Source: Roseibium aestuarii
GTDB lineage: Bacteria; Pseudomonadota; Alphaproteobacteria; Rhizobiales; Stappiaceae
NCBI RefSeq assembly: GCF_008477545.1
Contig: NZ_VORA01000001.1
Span: 310,001-374,000 of the forward strand
Length of the DNA stretch: 64,000 nucleotides
Direction of reading: 5' to 3'
A model generated the notes under the pieces. That model did no database searches and was not told where the DNA came from. It worked only from the letters and a program-made list of their open reading frames with translations. Each line of letters opens with the position of its first letter. Position 1 is the stretch's first letter. Shown here piece by piece: positions 1 through 8,278 of this stretch. A program made the translations under genes and the position numbers.

Positions 1-970
1 GGAAGCGATCCTGCGCGTCTACAACCGCTATGGCCGCCGCGACAACAAGTACAAGGCCCGCATCAAGATCCTGGTCCACGAGACCGGTCTGGAGGAGCTG
101 AAGGCCGACATCGAGGCGGAATTCGACAAGATCCGCCACGGGGTGCTGCGTCTGCCGGAAGAGGAAGTCCATCGCATCGAGGCCTATTTCGCTCCGCCGA
201 CCCTGGAAGTTCTCGCGGTGACCGATGCTGCTGTTGAAGCGCGCAAGGCTTCCGATGCGGCCTTTGCCCAGTTCGTTGCCCACAACCTGAACCCGCACCG
301 GGTTCCGGGCCATGTCAGCGTGACCATCTCCATGAAGCCCATCGGCGGCATTCCCGGCGATGCGTCTGACGCCCAGATGGACGTGATCGCCGATCTGGCC
401 GAGCGCTATGGCCATGACGAGATCCGCATCTCCCACGAGCAGAACGTGATCCTGCCCCATGTGGCGATCCGTGACCTGCCCGCGCTCTTCGACGTGCTGG
501 TCGAGCACAAGATGGCGGAAGGCAATGCTGGTCTGATTACCGACATCATCGCATGCCCGGGCATGGACTATTGCGCCCTGGCAACCGCCCGCTCCATCCC
601 GGTCGCCCAGGAAATCTCCGAGCGCTTCGGCAATGCGGAACGTCAGGCAGAGGTCGGCGAGCTGAAGATCAAGATCTCCGGCTGCATCAACGCCTGCGGA
701 CATCACCATGTCGGCCACATCGGCATTCTCGGCCTGGAGAAGAAGGGCGAGGAGTTCTACCAGATCACCCTCGGCGGCTCCGCCAACGAGGAAAGCTCGA
801 TCGGCAAGATCGTCGGTCGCGGCTTCTCTTCCGAGACGGTGGTGGACGCGATCGAAACCCTGGTCGACACCTATCTCGGCCTGCGCACGAGCAAGGAAGA
901 GACCTTCCTGGACGCTTACCGGCGGATCGGGGAGGAGCCCTTCAAGGAGGCCCTCTATGGCATTGGCTGA
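1..970 (+). CDS. cysI: Sulfite/nitrite reductase hemoprotein, C-terminal part (5' end outside window)
   Basis: The reading frame is open from base 2, so the gene starts upstream of the window. The product is the C-terminal half of a siroheme/[4Fe-4S] reductase that makes the six-electron reduction of sulfite to sulfide in assimilation. The cofactor cysteines are visible in two clusters: C-P-G-M-D-Y-C (around bases 554-574) and G-C-I-N-A-C-G-H-H (around bases 680-706), the C-x5-C...C-x3-C pattern of the family. cysH starts inside its last codons, and a DUF934 gene follows, the usual assimilatory sulfur order in alphaproteobacteria. Nitrite reductases share the fold; the cysH context favours sulfite as substrate. 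Confidence 0.9.
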   Translation, partial: EAILRVYNRYGRRDNKYKARIKILVHETGLEELKADIEAEFDKIRHGVLRLPEEEVHRIEAYFAPPTLEVLAVTDAAVEARKASDAAFAQFVAHNLNPHRVPGHVSVTISMKPIGGIPGDASDAQMDVIADLAERYGHDEIRISHEQNVILPHVAIRDLPALFDVLVEHKMAEGNAGLITDIIACPGMDYCALATARSIPVAQEISERFGNAERQAEVGELKIKISGCINACGHHHVGHIGILGLEKKGEEFYQITLGGSANEESSIGKIVGRGFSSETVVDAIETLVDTYLGLRTSKEETFLDAYRRIGEEPFKEALYGIG

Positions 971-1718
971 AGCCTGGGCTCCCTCGCAGGGAGCCGACAA
1001 TCCGCTTGCAGACGTGGTCGCGGCGCTGAACCTCCGGTTCGCCGACGCGTCCGCCCTCGACATCCTGCGCTTCGCGATCTCCGAAGGCTTTGCCGGAAAT
1101 ATCGCGATGGTCTCCAGCTTTGGCGCGGATTCCGCGGTGCTCCTGCATCTGGTGGCCCAGGTCGACCCGTCGACCCCGGTGATCATGGTGGACACCAACA
1201 AGCTGTTTCCTGATACCCTGCGCTATCGGGATCTCTTGGCGGAGCGCCTCGGCCTGACCGACGTGCGCTCCGAGCGGGCCACACGGGCTGACCTCTCCGA
1301 GGTCGACCCGGCAGGGATGCTCTGGATGAGCGATACCGACGCCTGCTGTCACGTCCGCAAGGTCGTGCCGCTGGATCGGGCCCTTGCGGGCTTCGGCGCC
1401 TGGATCTCCGGACGCAAGCGGTTCCAGAGCGCAACCCGCGCCCGGCTCGAGGTGTTCGAGATCGAGGACGGCCGGGTGAAGGTCAATCCGCTTGCGGGCT
1501 GGGACGCGAAGGATATCCTCGCCTATGCTCGCGAGCATGATCTGCCGGCCCATCCGCTGGTGGCCAAGGGCTATCCGTCCATCGGCTGCATGCCCTGCAC
1601 GTCGCCGGTGGCCGAGGGAGAGGACCCGCGCGCCGGACGCTGGCGCGGACAGGACAAGACCGAGTGCGGCATTCACATCGCGACCCATGGGCGCGAAGTG
1701 GATGGCAGCGGCATCTGA
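957..1718 (+). CDS. cysH: Adenylylsulfate (APS/PAPS) reductase
   Basis: A 253-residue thioredoxin-dependent reductase that converts activated sulfate to sulfite for CysI. The PP-loop nucleotide motif S-F-G-A-D-S-A-V is at residues 54-61. The cysteine pair C130-C131 and C211-x2-C214 are the ligands of the [4Fe-4S] cluster that marks the APS-using branch, and the catalytic E-C-G-I-H motif is at 236-240. The ATG chosen overlaps the end of cysI by 14 bases, implying translational coupling; longer in-frame starts lie inside cysI. Retention of all four cluster cysteines argues for APS rather than PAPS as substrate, which is inference from family rules. Confidence 0.93.
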   Translation: MALAEAWAPSQGADNPLADVVAALNLRFADASALDILRFAISEGFAGNIAMVSSFGADSAVLLHLVAQVDPSTPVIMVDTNKLFPDTLRYRDLLAERLGLTDVRSERATRADLSEVDPAGMLWMSDTDACCHVRKVVPLDRALAGFGAWISGRKRFQSATRARLEVFEIEDGRVKVNPLAGWDAKDILAYAREHDLPAHPLVAKGYPSIGCMPCTSPVAEGEDPRAGRWRGQDKTECGIHIATHGREVDGSGI

Positions 1719-1760
1719 GATGAGAACAAGGGGGCCAGGGCGCCCCGCGACACGGACGCG

Positions 1761-2303
1761 ATGAACGACATGACCAAGATCTTTGCAAACGGCGGTTTCC
1801 GCGACGAGGACTGGACGCGGATCGGTCTCGAGGATGAGCTGCCGGAAACCGGCAACCTGCTCGTTCCTCTGAGCCGCTATCTCGAGGCGCCTGAACGTTT
1901 CGCTGGCAACACCCGCGCCTTCGGCGTGGTCATCGCGCCCGGCGAGGATGTGGAACTGCTCGGCGGGCATCTGGATGCGATCCCGCTGATCGCGGTCGAT
2001 TTCCCGGCCTTCTCCGATGGCCGCGGCTTCTCGGCGGCCCGCGTTCTGCGCGAGCATCTGGGCTACGAGGGGGATATCCGGGCGCTCGGCAAATACATTC
2101 TCGATCAGGTGCCGATGCTGCGCCGCTGTGGCGTCACCAGCTTCGAGATCACCAAACCCGAAGTCCTGAAAGCGCTGGAAGCAGGTGAGTGGCCCGAGGT
2201 CACGAACTATCTCCAGCCGGTCGGCTCGGTCGCGGAAATTCCTGCGGGCACCCGACCCTGGGCCCGCAAGCCCGTTCGCAGCCAGAGCCAGGCGGCCGAA
2301 TAA
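1761..2303 (+). CDS. DUF934 family protein of the sulfate assimilation operon
   Basis: A 180-residue protein that matches my recollection of DUF934, a family found almost always beside cysI/cysH in alpha- and betaproteobacteria. No catalytic motif is obvious. A conserved-looking central part reads F-S-D-G-R-G-F-S-A-A-R, followed by L-R-x-x-L-G-Y-x-G-D-I-R-A. It starts 42 bases after cysH on the same strand and ends just before a strong terminator, so it is the last gene of the operon. A role as accessory factor for sulfite reduction is a guess from context only. Confidence 0.85.
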   Translation: MNDMTKIFANGGFRDEDWTRIGLEDELPETGNLLVPLSRYLEAPERFAGNTRAFGVVIAPGEDVELLGGHLDAIPLIAVDFPAFSDGRGFSAARVLREHLGYEGDIRALGKYILDQVPMLRRCGVTSFEITKPEVLKALEAGEWPEVTNYLQPVGSVAEIPAGTRPWARKPVRSQSQAAE

Positions 2304-2330
2304 CTCCGGCGCCTCTGTCTGAAAAAACAA

Positions 2331-2354
2331 AAGCCCGCCATCCGGCGGGCTTTT
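2331..2354 (+). terminator. Rho-independent terminator after cys operon
   Basis: A nine-base-pair stem, AAGCCCGCC pairing with GGCGGGCTT, with loop ATCC and a run of T at the end, 27 bases after the DUF934 stop codon. An A-run before the left arm could make it work on the other strand too. Confidence 0.85.
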
Positions 2355-2454
2355 CTGGTTTCCGCTTGCTGCAATCAGCCCCCTCTCATCCGTCATGCCC
2401 TTGCCTCGCGTTGAAGCGAGACGCTGCGGGGAGGGGAAGGGTCACGGGGGGGAG

Positions 2455-2473
2455 TGCCGGGTCAGGCCCGGCA
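2455..2473 (-). terminator. Hairpin just after the aminotransferase stop (possible terminator)
   Basis: TGCCGGG and CCCGGCA form a perfect seven-base-pair stem with a five-base loop, 11 bases past the stop codon of the minus-strand aminotransferase. There is no good T-run, so termination is uncertain. Confidence 0.35.
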
Positions 2474-2483
2474 GCCCCGCTGT

Positions 2484-3875
2484 TCAGATCCGGCCCGTGC
2501 GCTTCAGCTCCGCATAAGTTTCGTCCAGCGTCTTCTTGGCGGTCGCGGCCAGAAGGTCGGCTTCCTCGTGGGAGAGGACCAGCGGCGGGGAGATGATCAT
2601 GCGGTCGGAGACCGCGCGCATGACGAGGCCGTTCTTGAACGAGATGTCCCGGCAGATCGTCCCGACCGTGCCCTCGTCGGCAAACTTCTTCGTGCGGTCG
2701 CCCTTGACCGGCACCAGCTCCAGCGCGCCGACCAGACCCACCATGCGGGCTTCGCCCACCAGAGGATGATCGCCGAGCGCCTGCCAGTGCTTCTGCAGAT
2801 AGGGGCCGATGTCGTCGCGAACCCGCTCCACCAGCTTTTCCCGTTCCATGATCTCCAGGTTTGCGAGCGCTGCCGCCGCACAGGCCGGGTGACCGGAATA
2901 GGTGTAGCCGTGGTAGAACTCGCCGCCCTTGTCGATGATGCCCTCGGCCACCCGGTCGGAGACCATCACGCCGCCGATCGGTAGATAGCCCGAGGACAGG
3001 CCCTTGGCGATGGGCATCAGGTCCGGCTTGAGGTCGTAGTAATCCGAGCCGAACCAGCTTCCCAGCCGCCCGAAGCCGCAGATCACCTCGTCCGCGACGA
3101 AGAGAATGTCACGCTCCTTGAGGATGCGCTTCACTTCAGGCCAGTAGGTTTCCGGCGGAATGATCACGCCGCCGGCCCCCTGGATCGGTTCGGCGATGAA
3201 GGCAGCCACCTTGTCCTCGCCGATCTGGTCGATGGCTTCCTCCAGCTTGCGGGCCACCGCAATGCCGAAGTCTTCCGGGCTCATGTCGCCGCCTTCACCG
3301 AACCAGTAGGGCTGGTCGATGTGGTGGACACCCGGCACCGGCAGGTTGCCCTGTCCGTGCATGGCCTTCATGCCGCCGAGGCTGGTGCCGGCGAGCGTGG
3401 AGCCGTGATAGCCGTTCCAGCGGCCGATGATGACCTGCTTCTCCGGCTTGCCCATCTGCGCCCAGTAGTGACGCACCATGCGGAAGACCGTGTCATTGGC
3501 TTCCGACCCGGAGGAGCAGAAGAACACCCGGTTCATGTGGTCAGGCGCAAGCTGGGCCAGCTTCTCGGCAAGGGCGACCACCGGCGGGTGGGTCGTCTTG
3601 AAGAAGGTGTTGTAATAGCTCAGCTCGCACATCTGCTTGTGCACCGCGTCGGCGATTTCCTTGCGGCCATGGCCAACCTGCACGCACCACAGGCCGGCCA
3701 TGCCGTCCATGATCCGGTTGCCGTCGCTGTCCGTCAGCCACACACCGTCTGCCTGCGTGATGATGCGGCTGCCCTCGGCATTCAGCTCCTTCGTGTCGCT
3801 GAAGGGATGGATGTGGTGGGCTGCATCGGCCGCGCGCAGGGCGGCAGTGGGATAGATGTTGGACACCGCGGTCAT
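2484..3875 (-). CDS. Class III PLP aminotransferase, putrescine/polyamine:pyruvate type
   Basis: A 463-residue fold-type I omega-aminotransferase. The Schiff-base lysine is K291 in P-I-A-K-G-L-S-S-G-Y; the cofactor-binding S-S-G-S-E-A-N-D is at 121-128, and A-D-E-V-I-C-G-F-G-R around 261-270 holds the PLP-contacting aspartate. Length and motifs match the SpuC/putrescine-pyruvate aminotransferase group. It follows a gamma-glutamylpolyamine synthetase-like gene by 34 bases on the same strand, so it probably takes the free amine of a polyamine or a related amine to the aldehyde. Beta-alanine or GABA as amino donor cannot be excluded. Confidence 0.88.
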   Translation of the reverse strand: MTAVSNIYPTAALRAADAAHHIHPFSDTKELNAEGSRIITQADGVWLTDSDGNRIMDGMAGLWCVQVGHGRKEIADAVHKQMCELSYYNTFFKTTHPPVVALAEKLAQLAPDHMNRVFFCSSGSEANDTVFRMVRHYWAQMGKPEKQVIIGRWNGYHGSTLAGTSLGGMKAMHGQGNLPVPGVHHIDQPYWFGEGGDMSPEDFGIAVARKLEEAIDQIGEDKVAAFIAEPIQGAGGVIIPPETYWPEVKRILKERDILFVADEVICGFGRLGSWFGSDYYDLKPDLMPIAKGLSSGYLPIGGVMVSDRVAEGIIDKGGEFYHGYTYSGHPACAAAALANLEIMEREKLVERVRDDIGPYLQKHWQALGDHPLVGEARMVGLVGALELVPVKGDRTKKFADEGTVGTICRDISFKNGLVMRAVSDRMIISPPLVLSHEEADLLAATAKKTLDETYAELKRTGRI

Positions 3876-3909
3876 TGAGATACTCCGGATACGGTGGATG
3901 TCGCCCGGA

Positions 3910-5325
3910 TCAGACGTTGAGAAGCAGGTATTCCCGCTCCCACGGACTGATCACGGACATGAAGGTTTCGAATTCTTCCTGCTTGATGGCGCGATAGGTC
4001 GCGACGAAGCGCTCGCCGAACACGTCGACCATCTCCTGGCTGCTTTCCCAGAGCGCAAGCGCCTCGGTCAGGCCGCGCGGCAGGGCCTTCTGCTTGTCGC
4101 TGCAGTCGCCTGCCTGGGGCTCGTCCGGGCTCAGACCCTTGGTCATGCCCAGATAGCCGCAGGCCAGCGAGGCGGCGATGGCGAGATACGGGTTCACGTC
4201 GGAGCCCGGCACGCGGTTCTCGAGACGGCGCGCCTGGGCATTGGAGAAGGGCACGCGCAGGCCCACGGTCCGGTTGTCATAGCCCCAGTAGACGTTCACC
4301 GGCGCGGTCGAGTTGCGGGCAAAGCGGCGATAGGAATTGACGTAGGGCGCCATGAGCGACGTGACCTGCGGCAGGTAGGTCTGGAAGCCGGCGATGAACG
4401 CCCGGAAGTCGCTCGTCTCGTTGCCGTCCGCATCGGAGAAGATGTTGCGTCCGCTTTCCATGTCCACCACCGACTGGTGAATGTGCATGGCGGAGCCGGG
4501 CTCGTTCGACATGGGCTTGGACATGAAGGTCGCATACATGTCGTGGCGCAGGGCCGCTTCCCGGATGGTGCGCTTGAACAGGAACACCTGGTCGGCCAGT
4601 TCCAGCGGATGGCCATGACGCAGGTTGATTTCCATCTGCGCTGCGCCTTCCTCGTGGATCATCGTGTCGATTTCCAGGCCCTGCTTCTCGGACAGGTCGT
4701 AGATGTCGTCGATGAGATCGTCGAACTCGTTCAGGGCAGAGATGGAATAGGACTGGCGGCCCACTTCCGGGCGACCGGACCGGCCGGTCGGGCGCTCCAG
4801 CGGGTAGTCCGGATCCGTGTTCGGCTTGACCAGGTAGAACTCGATTTCCGGCGCCACAACCGGCTTCCATCCCTTGTCCTCGTAGAGCGACAGGATGCGG
4901 CGCAGCACGTTGCGCGGCGCGGTTTCCACCGGCGAACCGTCGCGGGAATAGGCATCATGGATCAGCTGGGCGGTGGGGTCGGTTTCCCACGGCACGGCGG
5001 TCAGGGTCGAGTAGTCCGGCCGGAAGTAGAGATCGCCGTCGATCGGGTTGTGCTGGAAGCGGTCGTCGTCTTCCGGATAGTTGCCGGAAATCGTCTGGGC
5101 GAAGATGGAGGCCGGCATGGTCATCACCGGGCCGGAGAAGAACTTCTCCGTCGGCATCATCTTGCCGCGTGCGACCCCGGAGAGGTCGGGCACGATGCAC
5201 TCGATGTCCTGGATGTTGCGGGCATGCAGCCAGCTGCGGGCGGCGTCCTCGTCGGCAACACCGCGCAGGCTTTCCATGGCGGAATCGGAGGAGAAAGAAG
5301 AGGAGGGCAAGGAATCGGTCGTCAC
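3910..5325 (-). CDS. Glutamine synthetase family protein, gamma-glutamylpolyamine synthetase-like
   Basis: A 471-residue GlnA-fold ligase. Metal/ATP-site motifs are in order: A-P-E-I-E-F-Y-L, E-E-G-A-A-Q-M-E-I-N, G-S-A-M-H-I-H-Q-S and N-R-V-P-G-S-D-V-N-P-Y. The C-terminus, S-P-W-E-R-E-Y-L-L-L-N-V, is typical of PuuA/SpuI enzymes, which attach glutamate to putrescine or other amines using ATP, and not of housekeeping glutamine synthetase. It heads a two-gene unit with the aminotransferase. A second, distinct paralogue lies on the other strand at 6743-8128. The same palindrome precedes both, so they are likely controlled together. Confidence 0.88.
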   Translation of the reverse strand: MTTDSLPSSSFSSDSAMESLRGVADEDAARSWLHARNIQDIECIVPDLSGVARGKMMPTEKFFSGPVMTMPASIFAQTISGNYPEDDDRFQHNPIDGDLYFRPDYSTLTAVPWETDPTAQLIHDAYSRDGSPVETAPRNVLRRILSLYEDKGWKPVVAPEIEFYLVKPNTDPDYPLERPTGRSGRPEVGRQSYSISALNEFDDLIDDIYDLSEKQGLEIDTMIHEEGAAQMEINLRHGHPLELADQVFLFKRTIREAALRHDMYATFMSKPMSNEPGSAMHIHQSVVDMESGRNIFSDADGNETSDFRAFIAGFQTYLPQVTSLMAPYVNSYRRFARNSTAPVNVYWGYDNRTVGLRVPFSNAQARRLENRVPGSDVNPYLAIAASLACGYLGMTKGLSPDEPQAGDCSDKQKALPRGLTEALALWESSQEMVDVFGERFVATYRAIKQEEFETFMSVISPWEREYLLLNV

Positions 5326-5512
5326 GTGCAGAGCTCCAGTTCGTGCTGTTTATCAGCCTGCCGGTCGCGAGCCTGTCGCGCCCGGATCGGGCCGTGAGGT
5401 CTTCCAGTTCCTTGCATCACCGGTGTCCCGGTCGGGTGCCGCACCCTCGCGCAAGGCGTGATCCTTGCAGCAAGGAGCGAGCCCGAAGGCATCGGCATGA
5501 CAGTAGCCATAA

Positions 5513-5526
5513 TTTGTGATCACAAA
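5513..5526. promoter_or_regulatory. Perfect palindrome TTTGTGATCACAAA, candidate GntR operator
   Basis: A perfect 14-base palindrome 188 bases upstream of the minus-strand synthetase gene. Its 12-base core, TTGTGATCACAA, recurs at 6623-6634 upstream of the plus-strand synthetase gene. A GntR-family gene lies between them. The half-sites abut with no spacer, so this is not a CRP site, which would need TGTGA-N6-TCACA. Confidence 0.6.
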
Positions 5527-5622
5527 AAATGCAAGGTCGTGTTGTCTGATCCGGAGGTCAGGTGAGGCACATCGCGGTCCGGACCATCCGGGGTGCGCCG
5601 TCTTTTGAGCCATCCGGCGCGC

Positions 5623-6381
5623 TCAGGGGTTGGGCAGACCGTCCCGTCCGAGCATGCCCATGCCATCCGAAATGTCGGAGGCGATGGCCTGGCGCAAGGC
5701 GGTGGCGTCGCGGGTATCGATCGCCCGCAGGGCCTGCTTGTGCCAGTCGACCAGGTTGGCAGTGCCCACCCGGCCGTAGACCATCCGCATGTAGGGGCCG
5801 AATTGCAGCCACAGGCTCTCCACCAGGGGAAGGAGGATCTGCGAGCCGGAAGCCCGGTACATGTGGAAGTGGAATTGATGATTGAGCGTCATGTAGCCGA
5901 CCGCGTCACCGCTTCCCAGACACCTGTCGATGTCCAGATCGATGCGCAGAAGCCGGTCCGCATCCGCCTTGGTGAGGTTCGGCAGGGCCATGGCGGCCAC
6001 TTCCGGTTCCAGCAGCAGGCGGGCCTTGAGGATTTCGTCGAACCGGGCGCCGGTCATCTCTGGCACCTGCACCCGGCCATTCGACTTGACCACCAGCGCA
6101 TGTTCGGCGGCCAGCCGCTGGATCACCTCGCGCACCGGCATCGGGCTGACCCCGAGTTCGGCGGCGAGGCCGCGCAGGGTGACGGCCTTGCCGGGAATGA
6201 AACGTCCTGTCAGGAGCGAGGAGCGGATGGCCTGTTCCACCTGGGCACGGGTCGCGCCACGCGGCACCGCGGTGCCGGCGGGAGCTGCTCCCGGGACGGA
6301 GGGATCAGACTTGCGTTCGCCGTTGCCACTGGGGGAGGTGCTGCCGGTCGGCGGGGCAGCGGGCTTATGCGACGGCTCCAT
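5623..6381 (-). CDS. GntR family transcriptional regulator (FCD-type ligand domain)
   Basis: 252 residues. A low-complexity Pro/Ser/Gly-rich N-terminus of about 45 residues precedes the winged helix-turn-helix, recognisable by L-R-G-L-A-A-E-L-G-V-S-P-M-P-V-R-E-V. The C-terminal part is alpha-helical and of FCD type, with an N-H-Q-F-H-F-H-M-Y-R motif whose histidines would bind a metal or carboxylate ligand. It sits between two synthetase-like genes whose upstream regions share one palindrome, so it is the obvious candidate regulator of the polyamine/amine genes. A different ligand, for example a gamma-glutamyl intermediate, is possible. Confidence 0.87.
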   Translation of the reverse strand: MEPSHKPAAPPTGSTSPSGNGERKSDPSVPGAAPAGTAVPRGATRAQVEQAIRSSLLTGRFIPGKAVTLRGLAAELGVSPMPVREVIQRLAAEHALVVKSNGRVQVPEMTGARFDEILKARLLLEPEVAAMALPNLTKADADRLLRIDLDIDRCLGSGDAVGYMTLNHQFHFHMYRASGSQILLPLVESLWLQFGPYMRMVYGRVGTANLVDWHKQALRAIDTRDATALRQAIASDISDGMGMLGRDGLPNP

Positions 6382-6606
6382 TCAACTCCTTGCAGGCTGG
6401 ACGTGAGAGCCGGATTGCTTCACGCCATGAGGCGGTCTTGCCCTCATTTGACAGAAGGCCAGCCGATTTGTCTACGGATCTTGCCGTTTCTTCCCTATTG
6501 TTCTTGCGCTCCAGGACTGACCGTCACCCCTGAGACGGGTCCTGGCAATGGCCTGGAACTCCGGCGCCGTGACCCTGATCGCCTCTCCTTTAGGCAGGCC
6601 TAAAAC

Positions 6607-6635
6607 TTGACAGGGCCTTTCTTTGTGATCACAAC
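6607..6635 (+). promoter_or_regulatory. Candidate -35 box and second GntR operator before the plus-strand synthetase
   Basis: A consensus TTGACA at 6607-6612 is followed by TTTGTGATCACAAC at 6622-6635, whose inner 12 bases are a perfect palindrome identical to the core at 5514-5525. The palindrome lies where a -10 element would be, so a bound repressor would block polymerase. No clean -10 hexamer is visible. The rest of the 361-base gap between the GntR gene and the synthetase holds nothing I recognise. Confidence 0.55.
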
Positions 6636-6742
6636 TTGAGAGCCTTCTCGGAAAAAACGTCCGATGCGGGCACTCCCGACACGCCTTCGGGCAGGGGCAA
6701 GACGCAGAAGCAACAGACAAGAACAGCGGAACAGGCCTTCAT

Positions 6743-8128
6743 ATGGTGGATCTGCCACAACTCACTCTCGAACACCCTGACGAGTCCGGATGGAAGCAGG
6801 GCGTCGAAGCCTTTCTGGCAGAGCATCCCGACCTGGACACGCTGGAAGTCGTCCTTCCCGACACCAATGGCGTGCTGCGCGGCAAGTGGCTTCCCGGCAG
6901 TGCGGCCCGCAAGGTCTTTGAACAAGGCGTGGCCTTTCCCTTCTCGCTCTTCGGGCTGGATGTCTGGGGCCGCGAGGTCGAGAGCACCGGCATGCACATC
7001 GAGACGGGCGACAGGGACGCCCTGTGCTGGCCGATCCCCGAAACCCTGAAGCTGGTGCCCTGGACCGACCGCAAGACGGCGCAGGTCCTTCTTTCCATGT
7101 ATGACCGGGACGGTGCGCCCTTCATGATGGATCCGCGCCATGTGCTTCAGCGCATGTGCGACCGGCTGGCCCAGCACGGGCTTTCGGCCACCTGTGCCTT
7201 CGAGCTGGAGTTCTATCTTCTCGAGGAATCCGAAGGCGGGTGGGGGGATCACCCCAAGCCGCTCTTCTCCACCCATCTCGGGCCGGCACGCCAGAACATG
7301 TATGCGTTGTCTGATCTGGAGGCGTTGATGCCGCTGGTCGACGACCTGCGCCGGGCAGCCGAATTGCAGAACATTCCCGCCGACGCCGCCGTGTCCGAAG
7401 CCGCGCCCGGTCAGTTCGAGCTCAATCTTCACCACCGCCGCGATCCGCTGCGCGCCGCCGATGACGCCGTGCTGCTGCGCCGCCTGGTGCAGGGTGTCGC
7501 GCGCAAGCACAATCTCAAGGCGTCCTTCATGGCCAAGCCCTTCGTGGAATGGCCGGGCAACGGCATGCACGTGCATGTCTCCATGGAGGACAAGAACGGC
7601 AACATCTTCGCCTGTCCCGACGAAGGCAGCACCCGTCTGGGCCATGCCATCAGCGGCCTGCTGAAGACCATGCCCGAGGCACTTCTGCTCTTCACCTCGA
7701 CCTTCAACGGCTTCCGCCGGATGCAGCCGGGATCCTACGCGCCGACGTCCATCTGCTGGGGATACGACAACCGCTCGGTCGCCCTGCGCGTGCCTGCCAG
7801 CAGCGCCGAGGCGACCCGCATCGAGCACCGAATCGCCGGCGCCGACGCCAATCCCTATTTTGTTCTGGTTGGTGTGCTGGCCGGAATGCTGGAAGGGCTG
7901 GAAAGCCGGCAGCCAGCTCCGCCGCCGGTCATCGGCAATGCCTATGAGGCGACCCACAAGCGCCTGACGCCCTGGATGGACGAGGCGATCGACGCTTTCG
8001 CCGCCTCGGAGCGGATGAAAACCGCGGTGGGACCGGAAATGCACAAGGTTCTCACGGAGATCAAGCGGGAGGAGCTCAACGAGTTCGGTCGCGAAATCTC
8101 CTCGCTGGAACGACAGACCTACCTTTAG
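6743..8128 (+). CDS. Glutamine synthetase family protein, second gamma-glutamylpolyamine synthetase-like paralogue
   Basis: A 461-residue GlnA-fold ligase with motifs F-E-L-E-F-Y-L, E-A-A-P-G-Q-F-E-L-N-L, G-N-G-M-H-V-H-V-S and H-R-I-A-G-A-D-A-N-P-Y. It is clearly different from the minus-strand paralogue, for instance ending S-S-L-E-R-Q-T-Y-L. The ATG at 6743 follows an A/G-rich stretch. It lies upstream of a Pot-type importer on the same strand, so it probably glutamylates an imported polyamine or related amine. Two paralogues suggest different substrates, such as putrescine versus spermidine, or an aromatic amine; this is inference. Confidence 0.87.
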   Translation: MVDLPQLTLEHPDESGWKQGVEAFLAEHPDLDTLEVVLPDTNGVLRGKWLPGSAARKVFEQGVAFPFSLFGLDVWGREVESTGMHIETGDRDALCWPIPETLKLVPWTDRKTAQVLLSMYDRDGAPFMMDPRHVLQRMCDRLAQHGLSATCAFELEFYLLEESEGGWGDHPKPLFSTHLGPARQNMYALSDLEALMPLVDDLRRAAELQNIPADAAVSEAAPGQFELNLHHRRDPLRAADDAVLLRRLVQGVARKHNLKASFMAKPFVEWPGNGMHVHVSMEDKNGNIFACPDEGSTRLGHAISGLLKTMPEALLLFTSTFNGFRRMQPGSYAPTSICWGYDNRSVALRVPASSAEATRIEHRIAGADANPYFVLVGVLAGMLEGLESRQPAPPPVIGNAYEATHKRLTPWMDEAIDAFAASERMKTAVGPEMHKVLTEIKREELNEFGREISSLERQTYL

Positions 8129-8198
8129 GTCAGCACGGAATTCAGGCTCGGTGTGACGCAAATCGCGTCTTGAAGGGAGCGGGCCTTTGACTTAGCGT

Positions 8199-8219
8199 TC
8201 GGCGGTAGACGGCCGCCGA
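8199..8219. other. Leader hairpin before the polyamine-binding protein gene
   Basis: TCGGCGG and CCGCCGA form a perfect seven-base-pair stem with a seven-base loop, 60 bases before the start of the binding-protein gene. No T-run follows. It could separate synthetase and importer expression or protect the binding-protein mRNA 5' end. Confidence 0.4.
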
Positions 8220-8278
8220 GCAAAAGCCACAACAAGCCGACAACGGCGGGCAACAGTCCTTCTTGAGTGGAGTTTGAG

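Noticed and set aside
942-2396. Long minus-strand open frame across the cys genes
   Set aside because: It runs antisense to three well-supported sulfur genes, and its translation is Arg/Gly/His-rich without motifs; a high-GC shadow.
3856-5397. 513-residue plus-strand frame opposite the synthetase gene
   Set aside because: Fully antisense to a gene with complete glutamine synthetase motifs; composition is that of a shadow.
5513-5526. CRP/cAMP site
   Set aside because: TTTGTGATCACAAA has TGTGA and TCACA overlapping in the centre, not separated by six bases, so it cannot be a standard CRP box.
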